Assembly: GCA_018228705.1 (NCBI GenBank)
Contig: CP073694.1
Location: 3,236,039 to 3,300,038, forward strand
Source: Dysosmobacter sp. Marseille-Q4140
GTDB lineage: Bacteria; Bacillota; Clostridia; Oscillospirales; Oscillospiraceae
Reading direction: 5' to 3'
Length of the DNA stretch: 64,000 bases
The notes beneath the pieces are model-generated. The model searched no databases, had not been told where the DNA came from, and saw nothing but the letters and a program-made list of their open reading frames with translations. Of this stretch, positions 9,838-18,152 are shown piece after piece. The first letter of the stretch is position 1; every line of letters begins with the position of its first letter. The translations under genes were made by a program, and so were the position numbers.

Positions 9838-10350
9838 ATGCTGAACGAGACCGTGCGCGACCTGCTGAACCAGCAGGTGAATAAGGAATTTTACTCCGCC
9901 TATCTGTATCTGGACTTCTCAAACTACTTCGCGGCCAGAGGGCTGGACGGCTTTGCCAACTGGTACAAGATCCAGGCCCAGGAGGAGCGGGACCACGCCA
10001 TGCTCTTCTACCAGTACCTCCACAACAACAACGCCGCCGTCACCCTGGAGGCCATCGCCAAGCCCGACGTGGCTTTGGAGAGCGACATGGGCGCGCTGAA
10101 GGCGGGCCTTGCCCACGAGCTGTACGTCACCGGCCTCATCAACGACATCTACGCCGCCGCCTACCAGGTGAAGGACTTCCGCACCATGCAGTTTCTGGAC
10201 TGGTTCGTCAAGGAGCAGGGGGAGGAGGAGACCAACGCCAACGACCTCATCTCCAAGATGGAACTGTTCGGCTCCGACCCCAAGAGCCTGTACATGCTCA
10301 ACAGCGAGCTGGCCGCACGGGTCTACTCCGCGCCGTCCCTGGTGCTGTAA
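9838..10350 (+). CDS. ftnA: Non-heme ferritin
   Basis: Iron-storage protein forming a 24-mer that oxidises and stores Fe as a mineral core. The ferroxidase residues are visible: E17, E50 and H53 (EERDH), with E94 and the Glu cluster EQGEEET near 127-133 in later helices. 170 aa matches bacterial FtnA; it lacks the haem Met context of bacterioferritin. GGAGG lies 8 bases before the ATG. The gene is monocistronic, with a 32-bp palindrome just after it and a convergent neighbour beyond. Confidence 0.95.
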   Translation: MLNETVRDLLNQQVNKEFYSAYLYLDFSNYFAARGLDGFANWYKIQAQEERDHAMLFYQYLHNNNAAVTLEAIAKPDVALESDMGALKAGLAHELYVTGLINDIYAAAYQVKDFRTMQFLDWFVKEQGEEETNANDLISKMELFGSDPKSLYMLNSELAARVYSAPSLVL

Positions 10351-10360
10351 GAAAACAGAG

Positions 10361-10583
10361 AAGAGCCGCGCCCCGATCGGGGCGCGGCTCTTGAGCTTGT
10401 CCAAAAAGGAGAAAAACTTGCGCGACGGGAAGGAAGAGAGTTACGAAAGGAACCCAGGAAGGGTTCCTTTCGTTTTCAATCATAAGTTTTCTGAACCTTT
10501 TAAAGGTTCAGAAAACTTGCTCAGAGTGTCGAAAAGACTTTTTCGATACGCTGAGAGCCGCGCCCCGATCGGGGCGCGGCTCT
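10361..10583. repeat. Cluster of perfect inverted repeats between convergent genes
   Basis: The gap between ferritin and the convergent thioesterase holds four inverted repeats. A perfect 32-bp palindrome centred on GATC (10361-10392, core GAGCCGCGCCCC/GGGGCGCGGCTC) recurs almost exactly at 10554-10583. Between them lie a hairpin at about 10446-10471 (arms AAAGGAACCC / GGGTTCCTTT) and a perfect 17-bp inverted repeat around one base at 10484-10518 (arm begins AAGTTTTCTGAACC). Each could form a terminator-like RNA hairpin in either direction. Terminal copies around nested hairpins could also mark a small non-coding repeat element. No ORF in the segment looks real. Confidence 0.75.
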
Positions 10584-10596
10584 TGCTTTGCATGGG

Positions 10597-10992
10597 TCAC
10601 TTGTCCAGCTTGGCGTTGCACTTGGCTAGGAACTTCTCGTTTTTGATGATGGCCCGGGTGTGGGTGCCGGACCCGATGGGGCCCTTCTCGTCCCAGGCCT
10701 TCACGGCGAAGTCCACCATCCGGCCGTTTTCGGACACGGCGGTGATCTCCGCCTCGGCCCAGACGGTCATGCCGATGGGGGTGGGGGCGTCGTGGCTCAC
10801 GTCCAGGTGGGTGCCCACGCTGCCCTGACCCTCCTCCAGAAAGCTCTGGAGGCAGGTCATTGCCGCGTTTTCCATCAGGCCGCACATGAAAGGTGTGCCG
10901 AACACCGGCAGGGCACCGGAGCCCACGGCGGAGGCCGTCAGGGACTCGGTCACGGTTGTCTGCAGCTGGCATTTGGTTCCAATGACGATCAT
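10597..10992 (-). CDS. FlK-like hotdog thioesterase
   Basis: 131-aa single hotdog-fold thioesterase resembling fluoroacetyl-CoA thioesterase FlK and its many uncharacterised relatives. T33, E41 and H67 occur with exactly the spacing of the FlK catalytic triad (T42, E50, H76), within VFGTPFMCGLMENAA and GTHLDVSHDAP. The natural substrate is unlikely to be fluoroacetyl-CoA; a small acyl-CoA is the safer guess. It stands alone, convergent with ferritin and downstream of the potABCD terminator. Minus-strand start is the ATG at 10992. Confidence 0.85.
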   Translation of the reverse strand: MIVIGTKCQLQTTVTESLTASAVGSGALPVFGTPFMCGLMENAAMTCLQSFLEEGQGSVGTHLDVSHDAPTPIGMTVWAEAEITAVSENGRMVDFAVKAWDEKGPIGSGTHTRAIIKNEKFLAKCNAKLDK

Positions 10993-11025
10993 ATGGGTTC
11001 CTCCGATGTATGAAGTTTGTGAAAA

Positions 11026-11063
11026 GGAACACGGCGCCGGGAAGCCAGCGCCGTGGTTCTTTT
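11026..11063. terminator. Rho-independent terminator after potD
   Basis: Arms GAAC-ACGGCGC and GCGCCGTG-GTTC pair with one bulge. T-rich tracts flank both sides (TTCTTTTTT on the plus strand, TTCCTTTTC on the minus strand). It lies just past the potD stop, so it probably ends the pot operon. Confidence 0.7.
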
Positions 11064-11072
11064 TTCATGGGG

Positions 11073-12152
11073 TCAGATGCCCAACTCCGTCCACAGGTCG
11101 TTGTACAGCGTCAGCGTCTCGGCGGGCAGATTCTCGTACAGGGTGCAGCGGCTCAGCACGTCGCTGGGAGCGGCCATGATCTCATAGAGCTCCATGTCCA
11201 GAGGCTCGCCGTAGGTCTCCTCGTAGTAGGCGGGGTAGCCCTCCAGAGCCTCGGCGTTGGGAGAGGCATACCAGATATAGTCCATGTTGGCCAGGTTGGA
11301 TTCGGTGGAGGCGATGAAGTTGATCCACTCATGGGCCTCCTCCACGTTCTGGGCTCCCTTGAGGATGCACATGGCGTCCACGAACCAGTTGCTGCCCTCC
11401 TCGGGCACCACATAGGCCAGGTCCGGGTTATTCTCCAGCATGGTCAGATAATCGCCGGCGTAGTACATGGCGATGGCGGCGTTGCCGCCCTCCATCTTCT
11501 GGAACACCTCGTCCATGACAAAGGCCTGGTACACGTCCTTCTCCTTGGCGGAGGCCAGCAGCTCATAGGCCTCCCGGATCTGGGATTCGTCGGTGGTGTT
11601 CAGGTCATAGCCCAGGTCCAGCAGGGCGGCGGCCAGGGCGTCCCGGGAGTTGCGGATCATCAGCACGTTGCCGGCATATTTCTCGTCGAACATGGCGTCC
11701 CAGCTGGTGATGGGCTCGTCCACCATGGTGGTGTTGTAGATGATGCCCAGGGTGCCCCAGGTGTAGGGAACGGTGTACTTGTTCTCCGGGTCGAAGCTCA
11801 GGCCCTTGTACTGGGCGTCGATCTTTTCATAGTTGGGGATGCTGCTGTAGTCCAGCTCCGCCAGCATGTCCTCGGCGATCAGCCGGGCGATCATATAGTC
11901 AGAGGGGACGATGACATCGTAGTCTCCGGCGCCGGTTTTGAGCAGGGAATAGAGGGCCTCGTTGCTCTCGGCAGTCTGGTAGTTGACCTTGATGCCGGTC
12001 TCTTCCTCGAATTGATAGATCAGGTTCTCATCAATGTATTCACCCCAGCTGCACACGTTGACGACCCGCTCCTCTTCGCTGCTTCCGCAGCCGGTCAGGG
12101 TCATGGCGGCCACCATCATCATGGCAAGGGCCAAGGCAAGCGTCTTTTTCAA
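11073..12152 (-). CDS. potD: Spermidine/putrescine ABC transporter, substrate-binding lipoprotein
   Basis: Extracytoplasmic polyamine-binding protein. The N-terminal lipoprotein signal ends in the lipobox LTGCG (Cys at about residue 22). The mature part starts VVNVCSWGEYID, the usual PotD opening, then TGIKVNYQTAESNEAL, DVIVPSDYMI and YTVPYTWGTLGIIYN, which line the polyamine site in PotD/PotF. At 359 aa it is standard. Last gene of potA-potB-potC-potD; the 65-bp gap to potC contains a small GGCCAAAAGGCC hairpin that could uncouple its expression. Confidence 0.95.
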   Translation of the reverse strand: MKKTLALALAMMMVAAMTLTGCGSSEEERVVNVCSWGEYIDENLIYQFEEETGIKVNYQTAESNEALYSLLKTGAGDYDVIVPSDYMIARLIAEDMLAELDYSSIPNYEKIDAQYKGLSFDPENKYTVPYTWGTLGIIYNTTMVDEPITSWDAMFDEKYAGNVLMIRNSRDALAAALLDLGYDLNTTDESQIREAYELLASAKEKDVYQAFVMDEVFQKMEGGNAAIAMYYAGDYLTMLENNPDLAYVVPEEGSNWFVDAMCILKGAQNVEEAHEWINFIASTESNLANMDYIWYASPNAEALEGYPAYYEETYGEPLDMELYEIMAAPSDVLSRCTLYENLPAETLTLYNDLWTELGI

Positions 12153-12217
12153 TTGATCATTCCTCCAGTGTTTGTTTGAAAGTGTTCTATCTCAAGGCCA
12201 AAAGGCCGTGGGACCAT

Positions 12218-13084
12218 TCAGATCCGCCGCAGCTCCCGCCGCCGCTCCTGCCGGGCCTCCCGCAGGTTCACGATGGCCAGCAGGATCAGCACCGTCACGA
12301 ACAGCAGCGTGGAAATGGCATTGATCTCCGGGCTGACCCGCTTTTTGGTCATGCCGTAGATGGTCATGGCCAGGGTGGAGGCGGAGGAGCCGGCGGTGAA
12401 GTAGCTGATGACGAAGTCGTCGATGCTCATGGTGAAGGCCGTCAGGGCGCCGGAGACGATGCCGGGCTTGATCTCCGGCAGGATGACCTTGAAGAAGGCC
12501 TGCATCCAGGTGCAGCCCAGGTCCTGGGCTGCGTCCACCAGGTTTTTGTCCATCTGCCGCAGCTTGGGACCGACGGAGAGGATCACATAGGGGATGTTGA
12601 AGCTGACGTGGGCGATGAGCAGTGTGCCGAAGCCCATGGTCAGCCGGGTGGGCAGCCGGAACAGGGACTGTATGCCGTTGAACCAGGCCGCAAAGTCCCC
12701 CCAGAAGCCGAAGAAGGCCACGAAGAACAGGCACAGGGAGACGCCGGTGACGATGTCCGCGTTCATCATGGGGATGTTGTTGACGGTCATCAGCGGCTCC
12801 CGCACCCGCCGGCGCATGGCGTAAAAGCCGATGGCGGCGAAGGTGCCGGCCACGGTGGCGATGGCGGTGGCCAGCAGGGATACCAGCAGCGTGGTGTAGA
12901 CGCTCTGCATGATCAGCCGGTCATGGAGCAGCTTTTGATACCAGTCCAGGGAGAAGCCCTTCCAGACGGTGTTGCTGTTGCCGGCGTTGAAGGAAAAGAT
13001 GATCAGCAGGATGATGGGGGCGTACAGGAAGAGAAACACCAGCGCCATGAACAGGCGGTTGACAAACACGTGATTCTTTTTCAC
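12218..13084 (-). CDS. potC: Spermidine/putrescine ABC transporter permease PotC
   Basis: Inner-membrane permease of the polyamine importer. It has six predicted membrane segments, the first at about residues 10-31. The coupling (EAA) loop is seen in DAAQDLGCTWMQAFFKVILPEIKPGI (about 180-205), which docks on PotA. 288 aa is a little longer than E. coli PotC. The start overlaps the potB stop by 4 bp, so the two permeases are translated together. Confidence 0.95.
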   Translation of the reverse strand: MKKNHVFVNRLFMALVFLFLYAPIILLIIFSFNAGNSNTVWKGFSLDWYQKLLHDRLIMQSVYTTLLVSLLATAIATVAGTFAAIGFYAMRRRVREPLMTVNNIPMMNADIVTGVSLCLFFVAFFGFWGDFAAWFNGIQSLFRLPTRLTMGFGTLLIAHVSFNIPYVILSVGPKLRQMDKNLVDAAQDLGCTWMQAFFKVILPEIKPGIVSGALTAFTMSIDDFVISYFTAGSSASTLAMTIYGMTKKRVSPEINAISTLLFVTVLILLAIVNLREARQERRRELRRI

Positions 13085-13962
13085 AGCATCACCGCCTGTT
13101 CCTCGCCCTCACCGAAGCGATTCATCACATACATGCACACCACCACAATCACCATCATCACCAGGGAGATGGCCGCGCCCAGCTGGGGGTTATAGGCGTT
13201 GCCCATGAACTGCTGCTCGATCAGATCGCCCAGCAGCAGCTCCGTGCCGCCGCCCAGCATTTTGCTGATGGCGAAGGTGGACACGGAGGGAACGAATACC
13301 ATGGTGATGCCGGAGAGGACGCCGGGCAGGCTCAGCGGCAGGATCACCCGCCGGAACACCTGGAAGGTGTTGGCGCCCAGGTCCCGGGCCGCCTCGATCA
13401 GGGAGCGGTCCAGCTTTAAGATCACGGAGTAGATGGGCAGGATCATGAAGGGCAGGTAGTTGTACACCATGCCCAGCACCACGGCCCCCTGGGTATTGAG
13501 CATCTGGAAGTGGGTGATGGGCTCATAGGCGGCGGGGTCTGCGGCCAGGCGCATGGCGATCTGGTTGTAGAGATCGATGAGCCCGATGTTCTGGAAGAAC
13601 TGGTTCAAAAGGCCGTTGTTCTCCAGAATGGACATCCAGGAGTAGGTCCGCAGCAGGAAGTTCATCCACATGGGCAGCATGACCAGCACCATGCCCACCC
13701 GCTGGAACTGCCGGCCCTCCCGGCTCATGATATAGGAGATGGGGTAGCCGATGAGCAGGCACACCAGCGTGGCTACCAGCGCCAGCTTGAACGAGCGGGT
13801 GAACACCACCGTATAGGTGCCCATCCGGGTGAAGTTGGCCAGGGTAAAGCCGCCGTCGGCGGTGGAGAAGGCGTAGATGACCACCATGATGATGGGGGCC
13901 ACCACGAACAGCGCCATCCACACCACGTAGGGTACGGCGAACCAGGAGAGCTTATTCCGCAT
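13081..13962 (-). CDS. potB: Spermidine/putrescine ABC transporter permease PotB
   Basis: Partner permease of PotC, with about six membrane helices and the EAA coupling loop [20 protein letters not shown] (about 185-204). The frame is open to an ATG at 13980, but the ATG at 13962 is preferred: AGGAGG lies 9 bases before it, and the protein then starts [15 protein letters not shown] like its family. Even so it overlaps the 3' end of potA by 11 bp, so translation is coupled. Confidence 0.93.
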   Translation of the reverse strand: MRNKLSWFAVPYVVWMALFVVAPIIMVVIYAFSTADGGFTLANFTRMGTYTVVFTRSFKLALVATLVCLLIGYPISYIMSREGRQFQRVGMVLVMLPMWMNFLLRTYSWMSILENNGLLNQFFQNIGLIDLYNQIAMRLAADPAAYEPITHFQMLNTQGAVVLGMVYNYLPFMILPIYSVILKLDRSLIEAARDLGANTFQVFRRVILPLSLPGVLSGITMVFVPSVSTFAISKMLGGGTELLLGDLIEQQFMGNAYNPQLGAAISLVMMVIVVVCMYVMNRFGEGEEQAVML

Positions 13963-15139
13963 CCTCGCTTCCCTCCTCATCCTCCGACACCAGGGTGGCG
14001 TCGTCCAGCTCGTCGTACTCCTCGGAGAAGGAGGAGTAATCGCCGAACATACCGGAGTACTGGCTCTTTTTCATGACGTGGATGCCGTCGGGGTCGATCT
14101 TGATGCCGATGCGGGCGCCGACAGGGGAGTGGTCCGTGGTCTGGATCAGCCACTTGAAGCCCCGGAAGTCTACGATGATGTCGTACTGCATCCCCTTGAA
14201 GGTGACGGAGGTGACGGTGCCCACCAGCTGGCCCTGGTCCACGGGGACGATGTCGATGTCCTCGGGCCGGATGACCACGTCCACGGGCTCGTTCTCGCCG
14301 AAGCCCCCGTCCAGGCAGGCAAACTCCCGGCCGTACATCTTCACCACCTTGTCCCGGACCATGATGCCGTCAATGATGTTGGACTCGCCGATGAAGTCCG
14401 CCACGAAGGCGTTCTTGGGCTCGTTGTAGATGTCCTCGGGGGTGCCGATCTGCTGGATGCAGCCCTTGTCCATGACCACGATGGTGTCGGACATGGTCAG
14501 GGCCTCCTCCTGGTCGTGGGTGACGTAGATAAAGGTGATGCCCACCTGCTGCTGGATGCGCTTGAGCTCGATCTGCATGTCCTTGCGCAGCTTCAGGTCC
14601 AATGCGCCCAGGGGCTCGTCCAGCAGAAGGACCTTGGGCCGGTTGACCAGGGCCCGGGCGATGGCCACCCGCTGCTGCTGGCCGCCGGAGAGGGCGTCCG
14701 GCTTGCGGTTTTCAAAGCCCTTGAGGCTGATGATCTCCAGCATCTCCATGACCCGCTCCCGGATCTCCTTTTCCGGGATCTTCACCTTGCGCTTGCCGGT
14801 GGGATCGGAGGGGTCGGGCCGGCGCTGCATCCGCAGGCCGAAGGCGATATTTTCAAAGACGTTCAGATGGGGGAACAGGGCGTACTTCTGGAACACCGTG
14901 TTGATCTGGCGCTTATGGGGCGGAACGTCATTAATCCTCACACCGTCAAAGAGGACGTCTCCGGACGTAGGTGTCGCGAAGCCGCCGATGATCCGCAGCG
15001 TGGTGGTTTTGCCGCACCCGCTGGGCCCTAGCAGTGTGAGGAATTCTTTGTCATTGAAATAAAGATTTAAGTGGTCGAGAACCAGCTCGTCGTCGAAGGC
15101 CATGCAGACATCCCGCAGGCGGATCAACTCTTTGGACAT
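13952..15139 (-). CDS. potA: Spermidine/putrescine ABC transporter ATP-binding protein
   Basis: ATPase that powers polyamine import. Walker [10 protein letters not shown] (about 38-46), signature [15 protein letters not shown] (about 150-164), Walker B VLLLDEP and the switch His in [10 protein letters not shown] are all intact. A C-terminal TOBE-type regulatory domain follows from about 250. The last ~25 residues are very acidic. First gene of the operon, with GGGGGAGG before the ATG and a consensus promoter about 100 bp upstream. Confidence 0.96.
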   Translation of the reverse strand: MSKELIRLRDVCMAFDDELVLDHLNLYFNDKEFLTLLGPSGCGKTTTLRIIGGFATPTSGDVLFDGVRINDVPPHKRQINTVFQKYALFPHLNVFENIAFGLRMQRRPDPSDPTGKRKVKIPEKEIRERVMEMLEIISLKGFENRKPDALSGGQQQRVAIARALVNRPKVLLLDEPLGALDLKLRKDMQIELKRIQQQVGITFIYVTHDQEEALTMSDTIVVMDKGCIQQIGTPEDIYNEPKNAFVADFIGESNIIDGIMVRDKVVKMYGREFACLDGGFGENEPVDVVIRPEDIDIVPVDQGQLVGTVTSVTFKGMQYDIIVDFRGFKWLIQTTDHSPVGARIGIKIDPDGIHVMKKSQYSGMFGDYSSFSEEYDELDDATLVSEDEEGSEDAE

Positions 15140-15238
15140 GTATCCTCCCCCATTTCTTCATACATATTTTATATGGAAATATCAGCCTCTTTTCTCTGTT
15201 GAGGGGGAACCTTTCTCGTCGAAATTCAGCATTAAAGA

Positions 15239-15267
15239 ATGATATCGGAAAGAGCGGGAAAAGTCAA
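15239..15267 (-). promoter_or_regulatory. Sigma-A promoter of potABCD
   Basis: On the minus strand TTGACT (15267-15262) and TATCAT (15244-15239) are separated by exactly 17 bp. The start codon of potA is about 100 bp downstream, giving an untranslated leader of roughly 90 nt in which I see no known riboswitch. Confidence 0.7.
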
Positions 15268-15293
15268 GGGATTGCGCGGATTTCCCCGCCTTT

Positions 15294-16265
15294 TTACGAA
15301 GTTTTTTCACGGGGGAAATACCGGTCCCGGAAGGGGACCTCCGCCACGGTGAAGGTGCGGCCCCGGAGGTACTCCAAAAGCCCGGCGTCGGTGGGGAAGG
15401 GGAAGGAGAGCTTGTAGGAGTACAGGGCCTGGCGGGTCTCGCCGTAGCGGCGGTTCACGTCGCCCCGGCCGTATTTGCCGTCCCCCAGCAGGGGGCAGCC
15501 CAGATGGGCCATGGACACGCGGATCTGGTGGGTCCGGCCGGTGAGCAGGCGGCACTCCACCAAGGACAGCTCTCCCCGGGTCTCCAGGGTCTGATACAGC
15601 GTCACGGCGGTTTTGCCGCCGGGGATGGGCCGGGTGTGGAAGGAGACCTGCTTTTTCGCCTCGTCCTTGAGGAGGAAGCCCTCCACCTTGCCCTTTGCCG
15701 GGGAGGGGCGGCCCACCGTCACGCAGAGGTAGGATTTTTCCACCTCGTGGTCCCGGATCTTCTGGTTGAGGATGCGCAGCGTCTCGGCGTTCTTGGCGGC
15801 CATGACCATGCCGCCGGTATTGCGGTCGATCCGGTTGCACAGCGCCGGGGCAAAGGCGTTCTCCCACCTGGGGTTCCACTCCTTCTTCTGGTAGAGGTAC
15901 GCCTGGATGTGGTTGATGAGGGTGTTGACCTTCTCCGTCTCGTCGGCGTGGACCACCACGCCGGGGCGCTTGTTGACCACCAGCAGGTTCTCATCCTCGT
16001 AGACGATGTCCAGCTGGGGGCGGAACAGGGTGAGGAAGATGTTTTCCTCGGAGGGCTTGTCAAAAAACTCATCGTTGATATATAATTGTAGCGTATCGCC
16101 GGCGGCCAGCCGTGCGTCCCGCTTGGCGCCCTTGCCGTTGACCTTGATCCGCTTGAGGCGGATGTACTTTTGCAGCAGGGCAGGGGGCAGCAGGGGCAGG
16201 GACTTGGACACGAAGCGGTCCAGCCGCTGTCCGGCGTCGTTTTTTCCAATGGTGATCTCCCGCAT
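15294..16265 (-). CDS. RluA-family 23S rRNA/tRNA pseudouridine synthase
   Basis: Converts uridine to pseudouridine in rRNA or tRNA. An N-terminal S4-like RNA-binding domain (about 15-75, KYIRLKRIKVNGK) precedes the catalytic domain. The catalytic Asp is in NRIDRNTGG, a variant of the usual HRLDRxTSG. RLLTGRTHQIRVSMAHLGCPLLGD is the second family hallmark. The frame is open to 16295, but the ATG at 16265 (MREITIG) fits the family start better. The exact target uridine cannot be assigned. Confidence 0.9.
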   Translation of the reverse strand: MREITIGKNDAGQRLDRFVSKSLPLLPPALLQKYIRLKRIKVNGKGAKRDARLAAGDTLQLYINDEFFDKPSEENIFLTLFRPQLDIVYEDENLLVVNKRPGVVVHADETEKVNTLINHIQAYLYQKKEWNPRWENAFAPALCNRIDRNTGGMVMAAKNAETLRILNQKIRDHEVEKSYLCVTVGRPSPAKGKVEGFLLKDEAKKQVSFHTRPIPGGKTAVTLYQTLETRGELSLVECRLLTGRTHQIRVSMAHLGCPLLGDGKYGRGDVNRRYGETRQALYSYKLSFPFPTDAGLLEYLRGRTFTVAEVPFRDRYFPREKTS

Positions 16266-16374
16266 GGTGGGCCTCCCGGTGTTGGATTTCTGCATCCATC
16301 ATACCCGTCCGGGGGGCGAATGTAAAGGCGGCGGGGCAAAGAATTTTTTCTGGAAGTTAGGAGAAACTGAAGCT

Positions 16375-16707
16375 ATGAGCGGAAAACAGGGGAGAAAGCC
16401 CACGGGCCGGGTCAATTACATCTGGGTCCTGGCGGGAGGATATCTGATCTATCTTTCCTACCAGCTCTTCAGCGGGCTGTGGAAGGGGGACGCGGAGAAC
16501 CCGGTGCTGAACGTTGCCGGCGGCGTGGTGTTCGCGGTGGCGGCGGCGCTGATGCTGCTGCGGGAGTGGCGGGCCTACCGGTACGGCCAGGAGCATATCG
16601 ACGATCCGGAGAGCTGGTCCGACGAGCCCGTGGAGGAAGCGGACCAGGCCGCGCCGGCCCTGGAGGAAGCCCCGGGCGGGGACGCGGGGAAGGAGGAGCC
16701 CAGATGA
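16375..16707 (+). CDS. Small two-helix membrane protein, unknown function
   Basis: 110-aa protein with two hydrophobic segments (about 16-34 and 46-62) and an acidic, Pro/Ala-rich tail. The start is the ATG at 16375, preceded by TTAGGAGA; an open frame further upstream has no ribosome site and overlaps the divergent RluA gene. Its stop overlaps the next start (ATGA), so the pair is probably co-translated. No family recognised. Confidence 0.7.
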   Translation: MSGKQGRKPTGRVNYIWVLAGGYLIYLSYQLFSGLWKGDAENPVLNVAGGVVFAVAAALMLLREWRAYRYGQEHIDDPESWSDEPVEEADQAAPALEEAPGGDAGKEEPR

Positions 16708-17183
16708 GCCTGGAGCAGCTGGCCCCCGCCGTGCGGGAGACGGATTATCTCAAGCGGTTTGACCGCCATCAGTACGACAAGGCCTTCCGGGAGTATGGGG
16801 AGCGCTTCGGCCCGCTGTACGCCGAGGCCATCCGCGCCGCCGGAGAGGCGGGCCTTGCGGACCTGGCGGCATCGCTGATGGACGAGCTGGAGGCCGGCTG
16901 GCGCCGCCAGCGGATCTGGAACCGGACCTCCGTGCAGATCAATGAAAAGCAGATGATGGTGGCGTATCTCTCTCCCATGCTGGTGGAGCTGGAGGCGCCG
17001 CTGGGCGTGGCCTTTGCCAAGGCCCTGCGGGACACCTGGTCCGCCCGGCGTCCCAAGGACGGCTACCGCATCGCCTCCTATGAGAAGCTGGCCTCCGGGT
17101 TCCGCAACACCATTCTGGGCATCGATGTCAGCGGCTTTATCAACCGCAGGGAGCAGGAATCCCGGGAGGAAGAGGAGTTCTGA
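16704..17183 (+). CDS. Conserved hypothetical soluble protein
   Basis: 159 aa, charged, mostly helical, no signal peptide or membrane segment. It begins MSLEQLAPAVRETDYL; AGGAGG lies 8 bases before the ATG at 16704, which overlaps the previous stop. The segment DRHQYDKAFREYGERF and a C-terminal Glu-rich end are the only notable features. Function unknown; coupling to the upstream membrane protein suggests a shared task. Confidence 0.7.
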   Translation: MSLEQLAPAVRETDYLKRFDRHQYDKAFREYGERFGPLYAEAIRAAGEAGLADLAASLMDELEAGWRRQRIWNRTSVQINEKQMMVAYLSPMLVELEAPLGVAFAKALRDTWSARRPKDGYRIASYEKLASGFRNTILGIDVSGFINRREQESREEEEF

Positions 17184-17236
17184 TGGGGTTCCGGCGGGGC
17201 CTTTGGAAGAAAGACGAAAAAAAATGAAAAATTTGT

Positions 17237-17265
17237 TTGACAACGAGTGGTCAATCCCTTATAAT
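17237..17265 (+). promoter_or_regulatory. Perfect consensus promoter of yceD-rpmF
   Basis: TTGACA (17237-17242), 17-bp spacer, TATAAT (17260-17265): an exact sigma-A consensus, fitting a strongly expressed ribosomal protein gene. ACGAGT and ACTCGT form an inverted repeat around the -10 (about 17242-17273) and could be an operator. Confidence 0.85.
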
Positions 17266-17292
17266 ACTACTCGTGTCATTGCGAGGTAGACT

Positions 17293-17790
17293 ATGCTGTT
17301 GGATGTAAGACCCATTCTGCACGAGCCTGGAAAGCATCTGGATTTCCGGTTTGAACTGGACCTTTCGGATGTGGAGCTGGCCGGACGATATCCCATCTCC
17401 CGCCCTGTGACGGTGGTGGGGACTGTGCGCAACACCGCCGGTGTTCTGGAACTGGAGCTGACGGCCCGCAGCACCCTGGACGCCGTGTGCGACCGGTGCG
17501 GCAAGGCCTTTGCCCAGGACAAGGAGATCCCCTTCCGCTGCCTTCTGGCGGAGGAGCTTCAAAACGAGGACAACGACGAGATCGTCCTGCTGGAAAACGG
17601 CCAGGCGGACGCGGAGGATCTGGCCAGGACGGCCTTCCTCCTCGGAATGGACACGAAAACTTTGTGTTCGGAAGATTGCAAGGGACTTTGCCCCCGGTGC
17701 GGCGCAGATCTCAATCTGGGCCCCTGCCCCTGTCAAAAGGAGACGGATCCCCGGCTGGCGGTCCTGGCCAAGCTTTTGGAGAACAAATAA
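17293..17790 (+). CDS. yceD: DUF177 / YceD family protein
   Basis: 165-aa YceD-family protein; family members are needed for normal 23S rRNA levels and are almost always next to rpmF. Two cysteine pairs are visible: CDRCGK (about 64-69) and a C-terminal cluster C-x3-C-x3-C-x2-C followed by CPCQ (about 121-143), likely zinc ligands. The 52-bp gap to rpmF carries its own GGAGG. It belongs to the yceD-rpmF operon under the perfect promoter upstream. Confidence 0.88.
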   Translation: MLLDVRPILHEPGKHLDFRFELDLSDVELAGRYPISRPVTVVGTVRNTAGVLELELTARSTLDAVCDRCGKAFAQDKEIPFRCLLAEELQNEDNDEIVLLENGQADAEDLARTAFLLGMDTKTLCSEDCKGLCPRCGADLNLGPCPCQKETDPRLAVLAKLLENK

Positions 17791-17842
17791 GGAATACTAA
17801 GGACGGTAACTCCGGGCCTTTGAAGATCAAGGAGGTGTCACA

Positions 17843-18037
17843 ATGGCAGTACCTAAGGGAAAAGTATCCAAGGCAAGACGCGACAAGCGGCGCAGCTCCC
17901 ACTGGAAGCTGGCGGTTCCCGGCCTTGTCAAATGCCCGAAATGCGGTGCGCTGCACCTGCCTCACAGAATGTGCCAGGAGTGCGGTACTTACAACGGCCG
18001 TGAAGTCAAGACCGTGAAGTCCGTCGTCGCGAAATAA
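17843..18037 (+). CDS. rpmF: 50S ribosomal protein L32
   Basis: 64-aa zinc-type L32. It starts [20 protein letters not shown], the family opening, and carries two CxxC pairs (CPKCG and CQECG) as zinc ligands, so it is the C+ paralogue. AAGGAGGTG lies before the ATG. A strong terminator follows at 18051. Confidence 0.97.
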   Translation: MAVPKGKVSKARRDKRRSSHWKLAVPGLVKCPKCGALHLPHRMCQECGTYNGREVKTVKSVVAK

Positions 18038-18050
18038 GAAGCCATCGGGC

Positions 18051-18084
18051 GAGGAGGGAAGAACACTTCCCTCCTCTTTTTTTC
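18051..18084 (+). terminator. Rho-independent terminator after rpmF
   Basis: Perfect 11-bp stem (GAGGAGGGAAG / CTTCCCTCCTC) with loop AACA, followed by eight T. It separates yceD-rpmF from the der promoter. Confidence 0.92.
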
Positions 18085-18086
18085 CG

Positions 18087-18116
18087 TTGCGTACCGCGAA
18101 GGGTTTCGCTTATAAT
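18087..18116 (+). promoter_or_regulatory. Promoter of der-plsY-gpsA
   Basis: TTGCGT (18087-18092) and a perfect TATAAT (18111-18116) with an 18-bp spacer, directly after the rpmF terminator and 37 bp before the der ATG. Confidence 0.7.
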
Positions 18117-18152
18117 ATAGATCGAGTGGAAAGAGAAAGGAAGTGAGCGCCC

